DNA of 5,248 nt from Candidatus Latescibacterota bacterium (GTDB lineage: Bacteria > Latescibacterota > UBA2968 > UBA8231): positions 1 to 5,248 of the forward strand of contig JAJDTN010000210.1 of the NCBI GenBank assembly GCA_022827165.1, in the 5' to 3' direction. Position 1 is the stretch's first letter, and the number at the start of each line of letters is the position of its first letter. This document shows, one piece after another, positions 1-5,248 of this stretch. A model generated the notes under the pieces. That model worked only from the letters and a program-made list of their open reading frames with translations, was not told where the DNA came from and did not search any database. The translations under genes and the position numbers were made by a program.

Positions 1-303
1 GTTGGTGCTCAGGAAGTCGGCGCTGCCCAGGATGCTGCGGTCCACGTGACTCTCGGCGGCGAAGTTGACGACCCAGTCGGCCTCCGCCACCAGGGGGTCC
101 ACCACGCCGGCGTCGCAGATATCGCCGTGGACGAACCGGTAGCGCGGGTCCGCCTCGATGTCGCTCAGGTTGGCCGGATTCCCGGCGTAGGTCAGCTTGT
201 CGAGGTTGACGACCTCGTAGTCGGCGTGCTCGCGCAGCACGCGGCGCACGAAGTTGGCCCCGATGAAGCCGCAGCCGCCCGTGATCAGCAGGGATCTGCC
301 CAT
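1..303 (-). CDS. rfbB: dTDP-glucose 4,6-dehydratase, N-terminal part (runs off left edge)
   Basis: This enzyme converts dTDP-glucose to dTDP-4-keto-6-deoxyglucose, the second step toward dTDP-rhamnose and related deoxysugars for surface polysaccharide; it is a cytoplasmic NAD-dependent short-chain dehydrogenase (extended SDR). The visible 101 residues begin MGRSLLITGGCGFIGANF, with the Rossmann glycine motif GGCGFIG at residues 9-15. LDKLTYAGNPANL (34-46) and NFAAESHVDRSI (80-91) are hallmarks of RmlB/RfbB and separate it from UDP-glucuronate decarboxylases and GalE-type epimerases. The catalytic Tyr-x-x-x-Lys and the C-terminal substrate domain lie outside the window; the family is usually about 350 residues. 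The ATG is only 2 bases after the upstream ugd stop, with a weak GGTGGG ribosome site 6 bases ahead of it inside ugd, so translation is probably coupled. Family call is firm; the exact pathway product depends on genes not seen. Confidence 0.93.
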   Translation of the reverse strand, partial: MGRSLLITGGCGFIGANFVRRVLREHADYEVVNLDKLTYAGNPANLSDIEADPRYRFVHGDICDAGVVDPLVAEADWVVNFAAESHVDRSILGSADFLSTN

Positions 304-305
304 CT

Positions 306-1679
306 TCAGCCCACCGGGGCCAGACGCCCCGGCTGGACCCGCCCCCTCGCGTCGGGCGCGTCCTCGCCGGGACCGGGAGCCGGACGGCCGACGCTGACGT
401 ATTCGAAGCCGAGCCCGGCCATCTCCCCCGGGTCGTAGAGGTTGCGGCAGTCCAGCAGCCTCGGCGCCGCGAGAACCGCCCGGATGCGCGGCCAGTCGAG
501 GTTGCGGAACTCGTTCCACTCCGTCATCAGCACCAGGGCATCGGCCCCCTCCGCGGCGCCGTAGGGATCGTCGCAACAGCCCAGGGCCGGGAGCATCGCC
601 GTGGCGCGGTCCATGGCGGCCGGGTCGTAGGCCCGCACCGTGGCGCCCTCGCGCAGCAAGGTCTCGGCCATCTCGAGGGCCGGCGCCTCGCGGATGTCGT
701 CGGTGTCGGGCTTGAAGGAGAGTCCCAGCAGGCAGACCGTGCGGCCCTCGAAGCCGCCCAGCAGACCGCGCAGCTTGCCGACCATGCGCCGGCGCTGCAT
801 CGCGTTGCTGCCGTCGATGGCCTGCAGCACCGGGGCGTCCACCCCCTTCTCGCGCGCCGTCGCCGCCAGCCCCTGCACGTCCTTCGGGAAGCAGCTGCCT
901 CCGTAGCCGGCGCCGGCGCCGAGATTGCGGGGACCGATGCGGTCGTCGAGGCCCATGCCCCGGGCCACGGCGGTCACGTCCGCATCGCAGGCCTCGCACA
1001 GGCGGGCGATCTCGTTGATGAAGGAGATCTTCGCCGCCAGCATCGCGTTGGAGGCGTACTTGATCATCTCCGCGCTCTGCAGGTCGGTGAGGACCATGGG
1101 CACGTCGCGCTCGTAGAGGGGCCGGTAGAGGTCGATGACGGCGTCCCTGGCGCGCCGGCTGGATGCGCCGATGACGACCCGGTCCGGATGCAGGAAGTCG
1201 TCGATGGCCGACCCCTCGCGCAGGAACTCGGGGTTGGAGACGACGTCCACGTCGGCCTCCGGCCGCTCCGCGGCGATGATCGACCCCACCTCGCCGCCGG
1301 TGCCCACGGGGACCGTGGACTTGTTGACGACGATCTTGTAGTCCTCCGCGTAGCGCCCGATGGAACGCGCCGCCTCATGGACGCACGACATGTCCACCTC
1401 CCCCGTCGCCAGGGAGGGCGTGCCGACGCAGATGAAGACGATCTCCGAGGACTTGACGGCAAAGGCGACGTCGGCGGAGAAAGTGAGCCTTCCGCGTTCC
1501 CGGTTGCGGCCCACGAGCTCCTCCAGGCCCGGCTCGTAGATCGGCAGGTGGCCATCGCGCAGCCGGTCGACCCGGCTGTCGTCGATGTCGACGCAGACGA
1601 CGGCGTTGCCGAGATCGGCCAGGCAGGCGCTCGTCACCAGGCCGACGTAGCCGCTGCCCATGGTGCAGATTCGTCTCAC
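306..1679 (-). CDS. ugd: UDP-glucose 6-dehydrogenase
   Basis: Oxidises UDP-glucose to UDP-glucuronate with two NAD+, supplying uronic acid (and derived pentose) units for capsule, exopolysaccharide or lipid A modification. The 457 residues show the whole UDP-glucose/GDP-mannose dehydrogenase architecture: N-terminal Rossmann domain with GSGYVGL (8-14), STVPVGT (121-127), NPEFLREGSAIDDF (149-162) with the conserved Glu, the central helix EMIKYASNAMLAAKISFINE (204-223) with Lys207 and Asn211, the catalytic-cysteine motif GYGGSCFPKD (258-267; Cys263, Asp267), and the C-terminal NAD-side motif GLSFKPDTDDIREAP (319-333). All catalytic residues I can map are present. The start is GTG at 1679, chosen because it keeps the first beta strand whole and has a GGGGA ribosome site 7 bases upstream; the next ATG (codon 7) would cut into that strand. 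A Pro/Gly-rich tail of about 24 residues follows the usual end near GFEYVSVGRP. It lies 24 bases after the tatD-like gene and 2 bases before rfbB. Confidence 0.96.
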   Translation of the reverse strand: MRRICTMGSGYVGLVTSACLADLGNAVVCVDIDDSRVDRLRDGHLPIYEPGLEELVGRNRERGRLTFSADVAFAVKSSEIVFICVGTPSLATGEVDMSCVHEAARSIGRYAEDYKIVVNKSTVPVGTGGEVGSIIAAERPEADVDVVSNPEFLREGSAIDDFLHPDRVVIGASSRRARDAVIDLYRPLYERDVPMVLTDLQSAEMIKYASNAMLAAKISFINEIARLCEACDADVTAVARGMGLDDRIGPRNLGAGAGYGGSCFPKDVQGLAATAREKGVDAPVLQAIDGSNAMQRRRMVGKLRGLLGGFEGRTVCLLGLSFKPDTDDIREAPALEMAETLLREGATVRAYDPAAMDRATAMLPALGCCDDPYGAAEGADALVLMTEWNEFRNLDWPRIRAVLAAPRLLDCRNLYDPGEMAGLGFEYVSVGRPAPGPGEDAPDARGRVQPGRLAPVG

Positions 1680-1686
1680 GAGAGGT

Positions 1687-1691
1687 TCCCC
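1687..1691 (-). promoter_or_regulatory. Ribosome binding site of ugd
   Basis: The minus strand reads GGGGA, 7 bases upstream of the GTG at 1679. It supports that GTG over the in-frame ATG six codons later as the start of UDP-glucose dehydrogenase. It sits in the 24-base gap between the TatD-family gene and ugd. Confidence 0.55.
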
Positions 1692-1703
1692 GGAAGGCCG
1701 ATG

Positions 1704-2465
1704 TCAACCGAGATAGCGGACCCGGTTGCGCTCCAGGCGGACGGCGAGTTCCTCGATGTCGACGCCCTTGAGGCGGGCAAGTTCCTCGGCCACCTCCCGC
1801 GCCCTGCGCGGGTGACCGGCCGCTCCTCCCACCGGCACCGGGGCGTCGGTCTCGAGCAGAATCAGGTCGTCGTCGATCTCACGGGCCACCCCCGCGGCGG
1901 CCGGGTCCGAGATCACGGAGGGTCCCACCGAGATGAAGAGCCCTTCGTCGTTGCAGATGCGCACGAGCTTCTTCGAGTGGGTGAACCAGTGCAGCTGGGC
2001 GTTCAGACCCGTGTCCCGGTGGAAGGCGGCGGCGGCCTCCATCACCTGCCGAGGACAGCGCCGCGAATGCAGGTTCACCGGCTTGCGGTGGCGGTGGGCC
2101 AGCTCGAAGTGGCGCTCCAGGGCCCGGGTCTGCTCGGCCTGCTGATCGGGGGTGACCGCCCACTTGTGGTCCAGACCCGTCTCGCCGACGACGGCGGCTT
2201 CCGCCAGGCGGGCTGCGAGCAGCTCCAGGTCGGGCTCGACCCCCGCCAGACCGCGCCGGGTCACCTCCACCGGATGGACCCCCAGGCCCGGGATGACGCG
2301 GCCGGGGAAGCGGCCGGCCAGGTCGAGGACGGCCTCGATGGAGGCCGCGTCCTGGGCGACGGCGACGAGGCGATCGACGCCGGCCTCCGCCGCTTCCTCG
2401 AGGGCGGACTCCGGGGGGTCGAACTGGTCGAGGTGGCAGTGGCTGTCGGTGAGAGACAGGGCCAC
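1704..2465 (-). CDS. TatD-family metal-dependent hydrolase
   Basis: Member of the TatD branch of the amidohydrolase superfamily: cytoplasmic TIM-barrel enzymes with two metal ions. Characterised relatives are DNases or act on aminoacyl-tRNA; the substrate here cannot be read from sequence. The 253 residues match the family's usual length. The metal-ligand set is complete: DSHCHLD (7-13; His9 and His11), GLGVHP (60-65), GETGLD (94-99; Glu95), NLHSR (131-135; His133), QLHWF (157-161; His159) and ETDAPVP (205-211; Asp207). The usual HxFSG loop after the fifth ligand reads HWFTHSKK, so the Ser-Gly pair is replaced by Thr-His; this suggests a distinct subfamily. The GTG start at 2465 comes 3 bases after the argC stop, without a convincing ribosome site, so it is probably reached by translational coupling. 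The first residues run directly into the first metal motif, leaving no room for a later start. Confidence 0.9.
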   Translation of the reverse strand: MALSLTDSHCHLDQFDPPESALEEAAEAGVDRLVAVAQDAASIEAVLDLAGRFPGRVIPGLGVHPVEVTRRGLAGVEPDLELLAARLAEAAVVGETGLDHKWAVTPDQQAEQTRALERHFELAHRHRKPVNLHSRRCPRQVMEAAAAFHRDTGLNAQLHWFTHSKKLVRICNDEGLFISVGPSVISDPAAAGVAREIDDDLILLETDAPVPVGGAAGHPRRAREVAEELARLKGVDIEELAVRLERNRVRYLG

Positions 2466-2468
2466 GGG

Positions 2469-3443
2469 TCAGGCCGTCAGCCCGGTGGTCTCGTCCACGC
2501 CCAGCATCAGGTTCAGACACTGCACGGCGTTGCCCGAGGCCCCCTTCCCGAGGTTGTCCTCCCTCCCCACCAGCACGAGTCCGACTTCCGGACGGCCGAA
2601 GACGAAGAGGTCGAGGCGGTTCGTGAGATTGGCGCCTCCGAGATCGAGAAACCTGCCGCCGCGCAGATGGTCCGGCGCCTCGGCGGGATCGACGGGCTGG
2701 ACGAAGGGCTCCCCGGCATAGCGGTCCGCCCACACCTCGAAGACCTCGGCCGCCGTCGTACCCGTCCGGCGCCAGGCCGCGGCCGGAATGGGGGTGCTGG
2801 TGAGCATGCCGCAGAAGGCGTGGTCCACGGAGGGAACGAACAGGGGAGGGTGCTCGCTGAGGCTGAAGCGCTGCATCTCCGCCAGGTGCTTGTGATCGCC
2901 CTCGAGGCCGTACAGGCACATGGGGAAACCCGCCTCGCCGTCGGCGCCGGGGCGGTCCCGGTACTCCTCGATCATGCGCCGGCCGCCGCCGGAGTAGCCG
3001 GAGACGGCGTTGACGGTGAGGGGCGTGGCGGCGTCGAGGAGACCGGCCTCGATCAGCGGACGCACGGCGAGGATGAAGCCCACGGGGTAGCATCCGCAGT
3101 TGGCCACCCGGGGCGCCGAGCGGATCGCTTGGCGCTGCTCCGGGGACAGCTCCGGGAGGCCGTAGACCCAGCCGGGGTCGACGCGCCGGACGGTGCTGGT
3201 GTCGATGACGCGGGTGCCCGAGCCGGGAGTCAGCAGCTCCAGGGCCTCGGCGGCGGCGGCGTCCGGCAGGCACAGGATGGCGACGTCGGCCTCGTTCAGG
3301 AGGCGGTGCCGCGCTCCCAGGTCCTTGCGGTCCTCGTCGGGGATCAGGCGCAGGTCGAGATCGGCGCGTCCTGCCAGCAACTCGCGGATGCGCAGGCCCG
3401 TCGTACCTTCCTGACCGTCGATGAAGATCGTGGGGCCGCTCAC
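2469..3443 (-). CDS. argC: N-acetyl-gamma-glutamyl-phosphate reductase, type 2
   Basis: Reduces N-acetyl-glutamyl-5-phosphate to the semialdehyde with NADPH, the third step of arginine synthesis. At 324 residues it matches the shorter type-2 ArgC class (roughly 310 residues) by its opening IFIDGQEGTTGLRIR (6-20, NADP-binding), AILCLPD (55-61), VIDTSTVRRVDPGWVYGLPE (79-98), NAVSGYSGGG (145-154), the HKH segment (184-186) and the ending GREDNLGKGASGNAVQ (293-308). The active-site Cys is Cys118, in NCGCYPVG (115-122). The family normally has NPGCYPTG, so a cysteine stands where proline is expected, two residues before the nucleophile. The GTG start at 3443 has a GGAG ribosome site 7 bases ahead. 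It is the first gene of the minus-strand cluster; no other arginine gene is in the window. ArgC is the best call, though the unusual active site leaves room for a related acyl-phosphate or aldehyde reaction. Confidence 0.92.
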   Translation of the reverse strand: MSGPTIFIDGQEGTTGLRIRELLAGRADLDLRLIPDEDRKDLGARHRLLNEADVAILCLPDAAAAEALELLTPGSGTRVIDTSTVRRVDPGWVYGLPELSPEQRQAIRSAPRVANCGCYPVGFILAVRPLIEAGLLDAATPLTVNAVSGYSGGGRRMIEEYRDRPGADGEAGFPMCLYGLEGDHKHLAEMQRFSLSEHPPLFVPSVDHAFCGMLTSTPIPAAAWRRTGTTAAEVFEVWADRYAGEPFVQPVDPAEAPDHLRGGRFLDLGGANLTNRLDLFVFGRPEVGLVLVGREDNLGKGASGNAVQCLNLMLGVDETTGLTA

Positions 3444-3450
3444 GGGGGCG

Positions 3451-3454
3451 CTCC
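3451..3454 (-). promoter_or_regulatory. Ribosome binding site of argC
   Basis: GGAG on the minus strand, 7 bases before the GTG at 3443. This spacing fixes the GTG as the argC start; no in-frame ATG lies close by. Confidence 0.55.
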
Positions 3455-3456
3455 GC

Positions 3457-3472
3457 GAATCAATAATTATTC
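3457..3472. promoter_or_regulatory. Palindromic candidate operator upstream of argC
   Basis: GAAT (3457-3460) and ATTC (3469-3472) form inverted half-sites 8 bases apart, and within them AATAATTATT (3462-3471) is a perfect 10-base palindrome. Known ArgR boxes have GAAT and ATTC half-sites but normally 4 A/T bases apart, so this resembles but does not match an ARG box. It lies 13-29 bases upstream of the argC start, where a repressor could block transcription. A+T-rich DNA makes short palindromes easily, so this is tentative. Confidence 0.25.
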
Positions 3473-3497
3473 CAAAATAACCAATAAATACTAACTC

Positions 3498-4511
3498 TTG
3501 AGCTCCCTGGAGTCAACCGCCGACAGGCCGGGATGGAGCCGCCGCCGCAACCGCGGATGGGTCTACCCGGACGCCGTGGACGCGGAGGCGGCCGGCTGGA
3601 AAGCGCTCGATTTCTACGTGCGCCGCTACCCGCACTCCTCCGAGGCGCAGTGGCGCCGGCGGCTGGAGGAGGGCCGGATCCGCGGCCCTGACGGACGGGT
3701 CGGTCCCGAGGCGCGGCTGCGCTCCGGCCAGCGGCTGGAGTACCACCGGCCCCCCTGGACCGAGCCCCCCGCGCCCCGCAGCTTCGACGTGATCCGGGAC
3801 GACGGCGACCTGCTCGCCGTGGCCAAGCCGCCGGGGCTGCAGGTCCTGCCGGCGGCCGAGTTCCTGGAGAACACCCTTCTGCACGCGGTCCGGGAACGTC
3901 TGGGCGGCAGCCCGGCGCCGGCCCACCGGCTGGGCCGCGGCACCTCGGGGATCGTGCTCTTCGCGCGTTCGGCGGAGGCTCGCCGGGGACTGGCGTCCGC
4001 CTTCGAGAACCGCCGCGTCCACAAGCTCTACCGCGCCCTCGTGCAGGGCCTCGGCATGGAGGACCGGTTCTCGGTGGAGACACCCATCGGACCCGTGGCC
4101 CATTCCCATCCCGGCCGGGTCTTCGCCGCCAGCCCCGACGGCCGGCCGGCCGTCTCCCACGTCCGGGTGGTCGAGCGCCGACCGGCGGACGGCGCCACTC
4201 TGGTGGAGGTGGAGATCCCCACCGGGCGGCCGCACCAGATCCGCATCCATCTGGCGGCGGCGGGGTTTCCGCTGGTGGGGGAACCGCTCTACATCGCGGG
4301 GGGCCGGCCCCGACCGCCGACGGCCGGGCAGGAGCCGCCGCGGCCCGGAGACATGGGCTACCATCTGCACGCCATGCTGGTCAGCTGCGGCCACCCCGTC
4401 GAGCTTTCGCGGATCAGCCTCTACTGCCGGCCGCCGGAGGAGCTGAGGCCCGCCGGCGAACGGTTCCGGGCCCCGGGACCGCCTGGGGCCTGCTCGCGTG
4501 GTCTCGCGTGA
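3498..4511 (+). CDS. RluA-family pseudouridine synthase homologue with HRLGRGTSG motif
   Basis: Homologue of the enzymes that isomerise uridine to pseudouridine in rRNA or tRNA. Order along the 337 residues: a region resembling an S4 RNA-binding domain at about 36-88 (DFYVRRYP through the GRIRGPDGRV turn to SGQRLEYHRPPW), then the catalytic domain with LLAVAKPPGLQVLP (105-118), HRLGRGTSGIVLFARS (143-158), HKLYRALVQG (175-184), TGRPHQIRIHLAAAGFPLVG (242-261) and YHLHAMLV (288-295). In characterised family members the second motif is HRLDxxTSG and its Asp is the nucleophile; here residue 146 is Gly. From memory, some plant and cyanobacterial members share HRLGRGTSG, so this may be a real subfamily rather than decay: the frame is intact throughout. 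The start is uncertain. TTG at 3498 directly follows an in-frame TAA two codons back and lacks a ribosome site; GTG at 3576 is the main alternative and would still spare the S4-like region. The RNA target is unknown. Confidence 0.88.
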   Translation: MSSLESTADRPGWSRRRNRGWVYPDAVDAEAAGWKALDFYVRRYPHSSEAQWRRRLEEGRIRGPDGRVGPEARLRSGQRLEYHRPPWTEPPAPRSFDVIRDDGDLLAVAKPPGLQVLPAAEFLENTLLHAVRERLGGSPAPAHRLGRGTSGIVLFARSAEARRGLASAFENRRVHKLYRALVQGLGMEDRFSVETPIGPVAHSHPGRVFAASPDGRPAVSHVRVVERRPADGATLVEVEIPTGRPHQIRIHLAAAGFPLVGEPLYIAGGRPRPPTAGQEPPRPGDMGYHLHAMLVSCGHPVELSRISLYCRPPEELRPAGERFRAPGPPGACSRGLA

Positions 4512-4641
4512 ATTCTCTCGCCGATGCAATCCCGGCTCGAGGCGTCGTACTCTGTCGGTGAGTCCCCTGCCTCTCTCCTCACGCGCCTTGCGAGCCAGGC
4601 GCCCCGGCGCGCCCGTCGTACGCGAACCTGCGCACCAGTCC
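4512..4641. other. Convergent intergenic spacer
   Basis: This 130-base stretch lies between the stop of the plus-strand pseudouridine synthase gene and the stop of the minus-strand reductase gene, so transcription from both sides should end here. I see no gene in it. The best hairpin is GCGCCT (4583-4588) pairing with AGGCGC (4597-4602) across an 8-base loop; neither strand has a T-run after it, so it is not a standard intrinsic terminator. An 8-base direct repeat CGTCGTAC occurs at 4543-4550 and 4614-4621 and may be chance. Confidence 0.4.
4583..4602. terminator. Weak hairpin, possible bidirectional transcription end
   Basis: A 6-base-pair all but one G-C stem with an 8-base loop, placed between two converging genes. 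It lacks a trailing T-run on both strands, so support rests on position only; Rho-dependent ending is equally possible. Confidence 0.2.
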
Positions 4642-5248
4642 CTATCCCCAGCTCTCGCGCTTGATCCGCTTGTCCTCGATCCCGACCTCGGCCAGGATGG
4701 CCATCATGTGCTCGACGAACTTCGGCTCCGGCTCCTCGCCGCGTTCGCGGGCCTCCTTCCGCTCCCAGGGCAGCACCCCGGGCCCGCAGCAGTAGACCAT
4801 CGACTCCTCCGGATCGATGCAGCTCTCGATCAGCTCGAGGTCGATCCGCCCCCGCCGCGCCCGCGGCTCCACGCCCGCCGGGTCCTCCCGGGTGATGCAG
4901 TGGAGGATCTCGAGGTGCTCGGGATGCCGCTCGGCGAGACGGGCGAAGTCGTCGTAGTAGATGATGTCTCCCTTCGTCTTGCTGCTGTAGAGCAGGACGT
5001 GGCGCAGACCGTCGCCGGCGTGCAGGGAGTGCTTGATGAGGGCGAAGTTGGGGACGATCCCGGAGCCGGCGCAGATGTGGAGGATCCGGCGGGTGCCCTC
5101 GGCGGCCGCCGAGAGGGTGTACGGCCCGGTGAAGCCGCGGATCTCCAGCCTGGTGCCCGGGGGACATTGCCGGGCCAGCGGCGGGGACAGCACGGGAGGG
5201 TACTTCGACTCCCCCGGCCAGTAGGTCTCCTCCTTGATCGTGATCAGG
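4642..5248 (-). CDS. Ferredoxin-NADP-reductase-like flavoprotein, C-terminal part (start beyond right edge)
   Basis: The reading frame is open from the window's right edge to a TAG at 4644-4642, giving 201 visible residues, so the GTG at 5193 is internal and not the start. The visible part opens with the end of a FAD-binding barrel (LITIKEETYWPGESKYPP, then CPPGTRLEIRGFTGPYTL at 28-45). The NAD(P)-binding domain follows, with the glycine motif ICAGSGIVPNF (58-68) and the CCGPG motif (153-157) that lines the nicotinamide site in this superfamily. It ends KRESWG; an aromatic residue near the C-terminus is common in plant-type ferredoxin-NADP reductases. No C-terminal 2Fe-2S domain is present, but one could be N-terminal, outside the window. 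Such proteins pass electrons from NAD(P)H to ferredoxins or oxygenases; the partner here cannot be told. A Glu/Arg-rich segment (WERKEARERGEEPEPKF, 161-177) after CCGPG is an insertion relative to simple reductases. Confidence 0.82.
   Translation of the reverse strand, partial: LITIKEETYWPGESKYPPVLSPPLARQCPPGTRLEIRGFTGPYTLSAAAEGTRRILHICAGSGIVPNFALIKHSLHAGDGLRHVLLYSSKTKGDIIYYDDFARLAERHPEHLEILHCITREDPAGVEPRARRGRIDLELIESCIDPEESMVYCCGPGVLPWERKEARERGEEPEPKFVEHMMAILAEVGIEDKRIKRESWG

Larger units (their letters stand above)
3444..3497. promoter_or_regulatory. Divergent promoter region, A+T-rich island
   Basis: This 54-base spacer separates argC (minus) from the pseudouridine synthase gene (plus). 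Bases 3457-3496 are 80% A+T (32 of 40), in sharp contrast to the GC-rich genes on both sides, as expected for DNA that must melt for transcription. Both directions probably start here. I can see no clear paired -35/-10 boxes: candidate -10-like runs are TAATTA (3464-3469, readable on either strand) and TAAATA or AATACT (3485-3492) toward the plus gene. If the latter is used, the transcript would begin at about the TTG codon. Confidence 0.6.

Noticed and set aside
46..438. A 130-codon plus-strand frame opposite rfbB and the end of ugd
   Set aside because: It is antisense to clear RfbB and Ugd coding sequence and shows no motif of its own.
1879..3273. A 464-codon minus-strand frame overlapping argC and the tatD-like gene
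   Set aside because: Its product is almost entirely Arg, Pro and Gly, the usual shadow of a real gene in a shifted GC-rich frame.
1188..3494. A 768-codon open frame on the plus strand, opposite argC, the tatD-like gene and the start of ugd
   Set aside because: It faces three genes with clear family motifs in the other direction. Its protein is a low-complexity mix of Gly, Ala, Arg, Val, His and Asp without any recognisable motif, as expected from the GC-rich antisense frame. It closes as soon as it reaches the A+T island.
3513..4529. A 338-codon minus-strand frame opposite the pseudouridine synthase gene
   Set aside because: The plus strand there carries conserved pseudouridine synthase motifs; the antisense product matches nothing I know and is Arg/Gly/His/Pro-rich.
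4543..4621. Direct repeat CGTCGTAC at 4543-4550 and 4614-4621, as a possible attachment or insertion footprint
   Set aside because: Eight bases is short, GTCGTAC also occurs inside argC, and no mobile gene is near, so chance is the simplest explanation.
4421..5167. A 248-codon minus-strand frame overlapping the reductase gene
   Set aside because: The other minus-strand frame holds the NAD(P)-binding motifs GSGIVP and CCGPG; this one is an Arg-rich shadow.
5191..5193. GTG as the start of the reductase gene
   Set aside because: The frame stays open upstream to the window edge and encodes the end of a FAD-binding barrel (KEETYWPGESKYPP), so the true start lies outside the window.

Overview
This window comes from a strongly GC-rich bacterial chromosome. 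Third codon positions are almost all G or C, and GTG or TTG replaces ATG at four of the five visible starts. The genes are ordinary metabolic and envelope genes. I see no insertion sequence, phage gene, CRISPR array, RNA gene or obvious accessory island. Gene content fits a Gram-negative-type bacterium making nucleotide sugars for surface polysaccharide, but the sequence alone does not place it in a phylum.

Positions 1-3443 hold four tightly packed genes, all on the minus strand and read from right to left: a type-2 N-acetyl-gamma-glutamyl-phosphate reductase (argC, 3443-2469), a TatD-family metal-dependent hydrolase (2465-1704), UDP-glucose 6-dehydrogenase (1679-306) and the first 101 codons of dTDP-glucose 4,6-dehydratase (303-1, running off the left edge). 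Gaps are 3, 24 and 2 bases, so this looks like one operon. It joins one arginine-synthesis step to two nucleotide-sugar enzymes, which would supply UDP-glucuronate and dTDP-4-keto-6-deoxyglucose for envelope glycans.

A 54-base divergent spacer (3444-3497) is a sharp A+T island in GC-rich DNA and should carry the promoters in both directions. On its right, on the plus strand, is an RluA-family pseudouridine synthase homologue (3498-4511). The aspartate expected to be catalytic is glycine there (HRLGRGTSG instead of HRLDxxTSG), while the rest of the fold's signature motifs are kept.

A 130-base convergent spacer (4512-4641) follows, with no gene seen in it. The right end (4642-5248, minus strand) is the C-terminal 201 residues of a ferredoxin-NADP-reductase-like flavoprotein whose start lies beyond the window.

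No new multi-gene system is evident. The points most worth a second look are the missing catalytic Asp in the pseudouridine synthase, the NCGC (rather than NPGC) active-site motif in ArgC, and the A+T-rich divergent promoter with its palindrome and the TTG start that lacks a Shine-Dalgarno site.
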